Source: an uncultured Clostridia bacterium
GTDB taxonomy: Bacteria > Bacillota > Clostridia > UBA1381
DNA length: 64,000 nt
Direction: 5' to 3'
Assembly (NCBI GenBank): GCA_947626135.1
Contig: CANQQZ010000006.1
Span: 62,001 to 126,000 of the forward strand
Under the pieces are notes generated by a model. The model was given only the letters and a program-made list of their open reading frames with translations, searched no databases and was not told where the DNA came from. This document shows, piece by piece, positions 60,854 to 64,000 of the stretch (position 1 is the stretch's first letter; every line of letters starts with the position of its first letter). The position numbers and the translations under genes are program-made.

Positions 60854-60882
60854 ATAGAAAACGATAAAAAGGAGAAGCAACT

Positions 60883-62157
60883 ATGGAAAAAGAGACAAAA
60901 TGCATACAGGCGGGCTATACGCCGAAAAACGGCGAGCCGAGAATGATTCCGATTATTCAGAGCACAACGTTCAAATATGACACGAGCGAGGACATGGGCA
61001 AGCTGTTCGATCTTGAGGCGAGCGGGTATTTTTACACGCGCTTGCAGAACCCGACAAATGATTACGTAGCCGCGAAAATCGCGGCGCTCGAGGGCGGCAC
61101 CGCGGCTATGCTCACATCATCCGGTCAGGCGGCGTCGTTTTTCTCCGTATTCAACATCTGCGGCGCCGGCGACCACGTCGTTTCCTCGTCAGCCATATAC
61201 GGCGGCACATACAATCTTTTTCATGTGACTATGCGCCGTATGGGTATAGACTTCACATTTATAGATCCGGACTGCTCCGACGATGAGCTCGAGGCGGCGT
61301 TTAAGCCGAACACAAAGGCTGTATTCGGGGAAACCATCGCCAATCCGGCGCTCACCGTTCTTGACATAGAGCGGTTCGCAAAGGCCGCTCATTCGCACGG
61401 CGTTCCCCTTATAATAGACAATACCTTCGCCACGCCTATCAACTGCCGTCCCATAGAATGGGGCGCGGACATCGTGACGCACTCCACAACCAAATATATG
61501 GACGGGCATGACGCGGCTGTTGGCGGCTGTATAGTCGATTCCGGCAAATTCGACTGGTTCGCTCACGCGGATAAGTTCCCCGGACTAACCACGCCCGACG
61601 AATCCTATCACGGAATCACATATGCGGAAAAATTCGGGCTCGAGGGCGCGTATATAACAAAGGCTACGGCTCAGCTTATGCGGGATTTGGGCTCCATACA
61701 GGCGCCTATGAACGCGTATCTTTTGAACCTCGGACTTGAATCGCTGCATGTGAGAATGCCGCGCCACTGCGAAAACGCTCTTGCGGCTGCGAAATTTCTT
61801 GAAAAGCATGATAAGATAGCATGGGTAAATTATCCCGGACTCGAGGGAAACAAATATTACGAGCTGGCGAAAAAATATATGCCCGAAGGAACCTGCGGCG
61901 TAGTGTCGTTCGGTGTAAAGGGCGGACGCAAGGCTGCCGAAAAATTCATGAAGGGACTGCGGGTCGCAATGATCGCGACGCATGTGGCGGACGCGCACAC
62001 GTGCGTACTTCATCCCGCGTCAGCCACGCACCGCCAGATGAACGACGCGGAGCTTGCGGCGGCGGGCGTAAGCCCTGATTTGGTGCGCCTTTCGGTAGGA
62101 ATTGAAAATGTAAACGATATTACAGCGGATTTGGACAACGCCTTAGCGTCCGTTTAA
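60883..62157 (+). CDS. PLP-dependent sulfur enzyme (O-acetylhomoserine sulfhydrylase / gamma-lyase)
   Basis: A 424-residue Cys/Met-metabolism enzyme. It begins TKCIQAGYTPKNGEPRMIPI and has the PLP lysine in HSTTKYMDGHDAAVGG, with IDNTFATP and the ending LVRLSVGIENVNDITADLD. The length and N-terminal sequence suit O-acetylhomoserine sulfhydrylase (MetY); methionine gamma-lyase is possible. AAGGAGAAG precedes the ATG. Confidence 0.85.
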   Translation: MEKETKCIQAGYTPKNGEPRMIPIIQSTTFKYDTSEDMGKLFDLEASGYFYTRLQNPTNDYVAAKIAALEGGTAAMLTSSGQAASFFSVFNICGAGDHVVSSSAIYGGTYNLFHVTMRRMGIDFTFIDPDCSDDELEAAFKPNTKAVFGETIANPALTVLDIERFAKAAHSHGVPLIIDNTFATPINCRPIEWGADIVTHSTTKYMDGHDAAVGGCIVDSGKFDWFAHADKFPGLTTPDESYHGITYAEKFGLEGAYITKATAQLMRDLGSIQAPMNAYLLNLGLESLHVRMPRHCENALAAAKFLEKHDKIAWVNYPGLEGNKYYELAKKYMPEGTCGVVSFGVKGGRKAAEKFMKGLRVAMIATHVADAHTCVLHPASATHRQMNDAELAAAGVSPDLVRLSVGIENVNDITADLDNALASV

Positions 62158-62177
62158 ACCCGCAAAGGAGAACGGTT

Positions 62178-63527
62178 ATGAAGCTCGAGCTTAAGGAGGA
62201 CGTCGTAAATATTCTTAACCGGCTGCGGACAAACGGCTATAAGGCGTATGCCGCGGGCGGCGCGGTGCGCGATTTATTAATGGGTAATACCCCGCACGAC
62301 TACGATATCGCCACCTCCGCGCGTCCGGAGGATGTCAAACGGCTTTTTGAAAAGACGATCGATACCGGACTTAAGCACGGAACGGTTACCGTTATATACA
62401 ACAAGGTCGGCTATGAGATAACCACCTTCCGCCGCGACGGCGAATACCGCGACGGCAGGCATCCTTGCTCGGTGCATTACGTATCCGACGCGCTTGAGGA
62501 CTGCCTCAGACGCGATTTTACCATTAACGCCATGATGTATTGTCCCGGCGAGGGGATAATAGACCGCTTCGGCGGGATAGAGGACATACGTCAAAAACGG
62601 ATACGCTGCGTCGGCAAGCCCGAGCTGCGCTTTAAGGAGGACGCCCTGAGAATGCTGCGCGCCGTGCGCTTTTCCGCGTCCTTATCATTTGAAATAGATG
62701 ATCAGACACGGCGCGCAATCCGGAAATGCGCGCCTCTCATCAGACGCGTAAGCGGAGAGCGGATATTGGAGGAGCTGAATAAAATTCTTCTCTCCGATAA
62801 TCCCGACTACTTTCGCGAGCTGCATAATCTCGGGCTTTTGCAGTTCATTATCCCTCAGCTCGAAAAATGCTTCGGCGAGCCGCAGCGCAATAAATACCAT
62901 GTTTACGACGTCGGCGAGCATATAATGCACACGGTAAAAAATACGCCGCGCGATTTTATTCTGCGCTGGGCTGCCCTTATGCACGATATCGGCAAGCCGT
63001 GCTGCGCGAGCGTTGACAGCTCCGGAATCATACATTTTTACGGACATCACCGCGAAAGCAAAAGAATAGCGGTGGATGTGCTTCATCGTTTAAAAATGGA
63101 CAGCGAAAGCATAAGGAGCATCGCCGTGCTGGTGGAGAATCACGATGTGCGCGTAGAGGCGCTGCCCGCGGCGGTCAAGCGCACAATGGCGCGATGCGGC
63201 GCAGGCTTATTTGAAAAGCTCCTTTTGCTCCAGCAGGCGGATAATATGGCTAAAAACGAGAAATACTTAAAAGAAAAGCTCAGGCGCATCGAAGCCGTAA
63301 CGCGTATATATAATGAAATTCTCGCCGAGGACCAGCCGTATCTGATATCCCAGCTTGTTATAAACGGCTCGGATCTGATAAAGCTCGGATTCCGTCCGGG
63401 ACGCGCGATCGGCGATACGCTGCGCGTTCTCATTGACGAGGTCATTATTAATCCCAGGCTCAACAACCGCGAATATCTGCTGCGCAGAGCCGCGGAAATA
63501 AAAAAGGGAAATAATTTGAGAAAATAA
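62178..63527 (+). CDS. cca: CCA-adding tRNA nucleotidyltransferase (with HD domain)
   Basis: A 449-residue enzyme. The polymerase head has the GGAVRDLLMG loop, DYDIATSARPEDV and RRDFTINAMMY, and a tRNA-binding neck follows with EDALRMLRAVRFSASL. The C-terminal half has an HD motif, ALMHDIGKP, and HHRESKRIAVDVL. It adds or repairs CCA; both tRNA genes in the window already encode CCA, so repair is the likely role. A tRNA-Gln gene follows. Confidence 0.92.
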   Translation: MKLELKEDVVNILNRLRTNGYKAYAAGGAVRDLLMGNTPHDYDIATSARPEDVKRLFEKTIDTGLKHGTVTVIYNKVGYEITTFRRDGEYRDGRHPCSVHYVSDALEDCLRRDFTINAMMYCPGEGIIDRFGGIEDIRQKRIRCVGKPELRFKEDALRMLRAVRFSASLSFEIDDQTRRAIRKCAPLIRRVSGERILEELNKILLSDNPDYFRELHNLGLLQFIIPQLEKCFGEPQRNKYHVYDVGEHIMHTVKNTPRDFILRWAALMHDIGKPCCASVDSSGIIHFYGHHRESKRIAVDVLHRLKMDSESIRSIAVLVENHDVRVEALPAAVKRTMARCGAGLFEKLLLLQQADNMAKNEKYLKEKLRRIEAVTRIYNEILAEDQPYLISQLVINGSDLIKLGFRPGRAIGDTLRVLIDEVIINPRLNNREYLLRRAAEIKKGNNLRK

Positions 63528-63538
63528 AAAAATAACGC

Positions 63539-63567
63539 TTGACATTTAACCTGTTTTCTGGTATTAT
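63539..63567 (+). promoter_or_regulatory. Promoter of tRNA-Gln
   Basis: TTGACA at 63539-63544 and TATTAT at 63562-63567, spacing 17. Confidence 0.75.
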
Positions 63568-63588
63568 AGTCAAGTCAGCAGCGAACGT

Positions 63589-63662
63589 TGCGGAATTGTG
63601 TAAAGGTAGCACGACTGACTCTGACTCAGTTTGTGAGGGTTCGAATCCTTCTTCCGCAGCCA
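63589..63662 (+). tRNA. tRNA-Gln (anticodon CTG)
   Basis: Acceptor TGCGGAA pairs with TTCCGCA, discriminator G, and CCA is encoded. The anticodon stem ACTGA/TCAGT holds loop CTCTGAC, so the anticodon is CTG. The T loop TTCGAAT is present. Confidence 0.93.
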
Positions 63663-63667
63663 TATCG

Positions 63668-63699
63668 GCGCGGACGCCAAAGGCGTCCGCGCTTTTTTT
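63668..63699 (+). terminator. Terminator of tRNA-Gln
   Basis: GCGCGGACGCC pairs with GGCGTCCGCGC around AAA, followed by seven T. Confidence 0.9.
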
Positions 63700-63843
63700 A
63701 TCCGTCAAAGCGGCTCTCCCCTTAAGCCGCGCTCAAAACGCAAAGCGGCATGAAGCGCCTTTCCGCCGCTCCATGCCGTAAAATCACGTTCCGCTGTTTT
63801 ATTCTGCTCCGCCGAAGCGAAGTCCTTTTTTATTTGCCGCGGA

Positions 63844-64000
63844 TCATTCGTATACCACGATAAGCCTTACGGCGCCGCGAAGCATACATACGAGCACCTT
63901 CGAGCAGCTTATGCCGTAATTTTTGGCGTCACGCAAATCCGTAAACTTCAAATCCGTAGTTGTGCCTTCAATATATCTGTCAAAGCCTCTGTGACTGCTC
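63844..64000 (-). CDS. C-terminal end of an unrecognised leftward gene
   Basis: On the minus strand a frame open from the window edge reads SHRGFDRYIEGTTTDLKFTD and ends MLRGAVRLIVVYE at TGA 63846-63844. Only 51 residues are visible. I do not recognise a family. Codon use is like the neighbours. 63700-63843 shows no other feature. Confidence 0.45.
   Translation of the reverse strand, partial: SSHRGFDRYIEGTTTDLKFTDLRDAKNYGISCSKVLVCMLRGAVRLIVVYE

Noticed and set aside
60610-60882. SAM riboswitch or T-box before the O-acetylhomoserine enzyme gene
   Set aside because: A dpaB terminator and a clear promoter fill the region; the leader after the promoter is about 25 bases.

Overview
The window reads as a chromosomal segment of an anaerobic, Gram-positive, endospore-type member of the Clostridia (Bacillota). 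Supporting genes are pyruvate formate-lyase with its activase, the dipicolinate synthase pair dpaA/dpaB, a YlmC/YmxH protein, IreB, MurT/GatD, S-layer-homology (SLH) proteins, and Bacillota-style ribosome-binding sites. The DNA is fairly GC-rich. I cannot name the genus; an uncultured gut Clostridia lineage is my guess.

Layout. 1-5254: C-terminal part of a secreted serpin, then a phosphate block: a Na/Pi cotransporter-PhoU protein behind tandem PHO-box-like repeats, and a PhoP/PhoR-type two-component pair. 5258-18667: a compact siphovirus-like cluster with packaging, head, tail and lysis genes, all leftward, controlled by one divergent LexA/CI-like repressor. It has four matching operator sites and no recognisable integrase, excisionase or replication gene. 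18719-24550: leuA and carbonic anhydrase, pflB/pflA and a cyclophilin. 24569-29337: lipoprotein cyclophilin, SLH protein, a MITE-like repeat and gyrA. 29675-34791: tRNA-Glu, larB, a secreted nuclease, uppP, a cytidylate-kinase-like protein, a lytic transglycosylase, coaE and ung. 34896-35219: a minisatellite-like array. 35292-38385: a two-gene operon for a small secreted dockerin protein and an SLH-anchored protein with two cohesin-like modules. 38859-43563: malQ, a lipoprotein, a HAD phosphatase, an M16 peptidase and IreB. 43642-48240: adenine deaminase, pnp, rpsO, rpmE. 48577-50085: a double-OB SSB protein and a small XRE repressor divergent from a broken CHAP hydrolase gene. 50086-58079: rsuA-like, mnmE, PHP phosphatase, nrdR, ylmC, a large Ig-like/glucosaminidase wall protein, gatD and murT. 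58291-63662: second cytidylate-kinase-like protein, dpaA-dpaB, an O-acetylhomoserine sulfhydrylase-type enzyme, cca and tRNA-Gln. The last bases hold the end of an unrecognised leftward gene.

Two loci stand out. The head-tail-lysis cluster (about 13.4 kb) has a very short small-terminase gene, host-like base composition and a tight fit between phoR and leuA. This resembles a domesticated, gene-transfer-agent-like or PBSX-like particle more than an ordinary prophage. The cohesin-SLH/dockerin operon looks like a minimal surface cohesin-dockerin pair with no enzyme attached, and its two cohesin-like modules share a 240-bp stretch of identical DNA. Functional calls rest on reading motifs by eye; no database or structure search was run.
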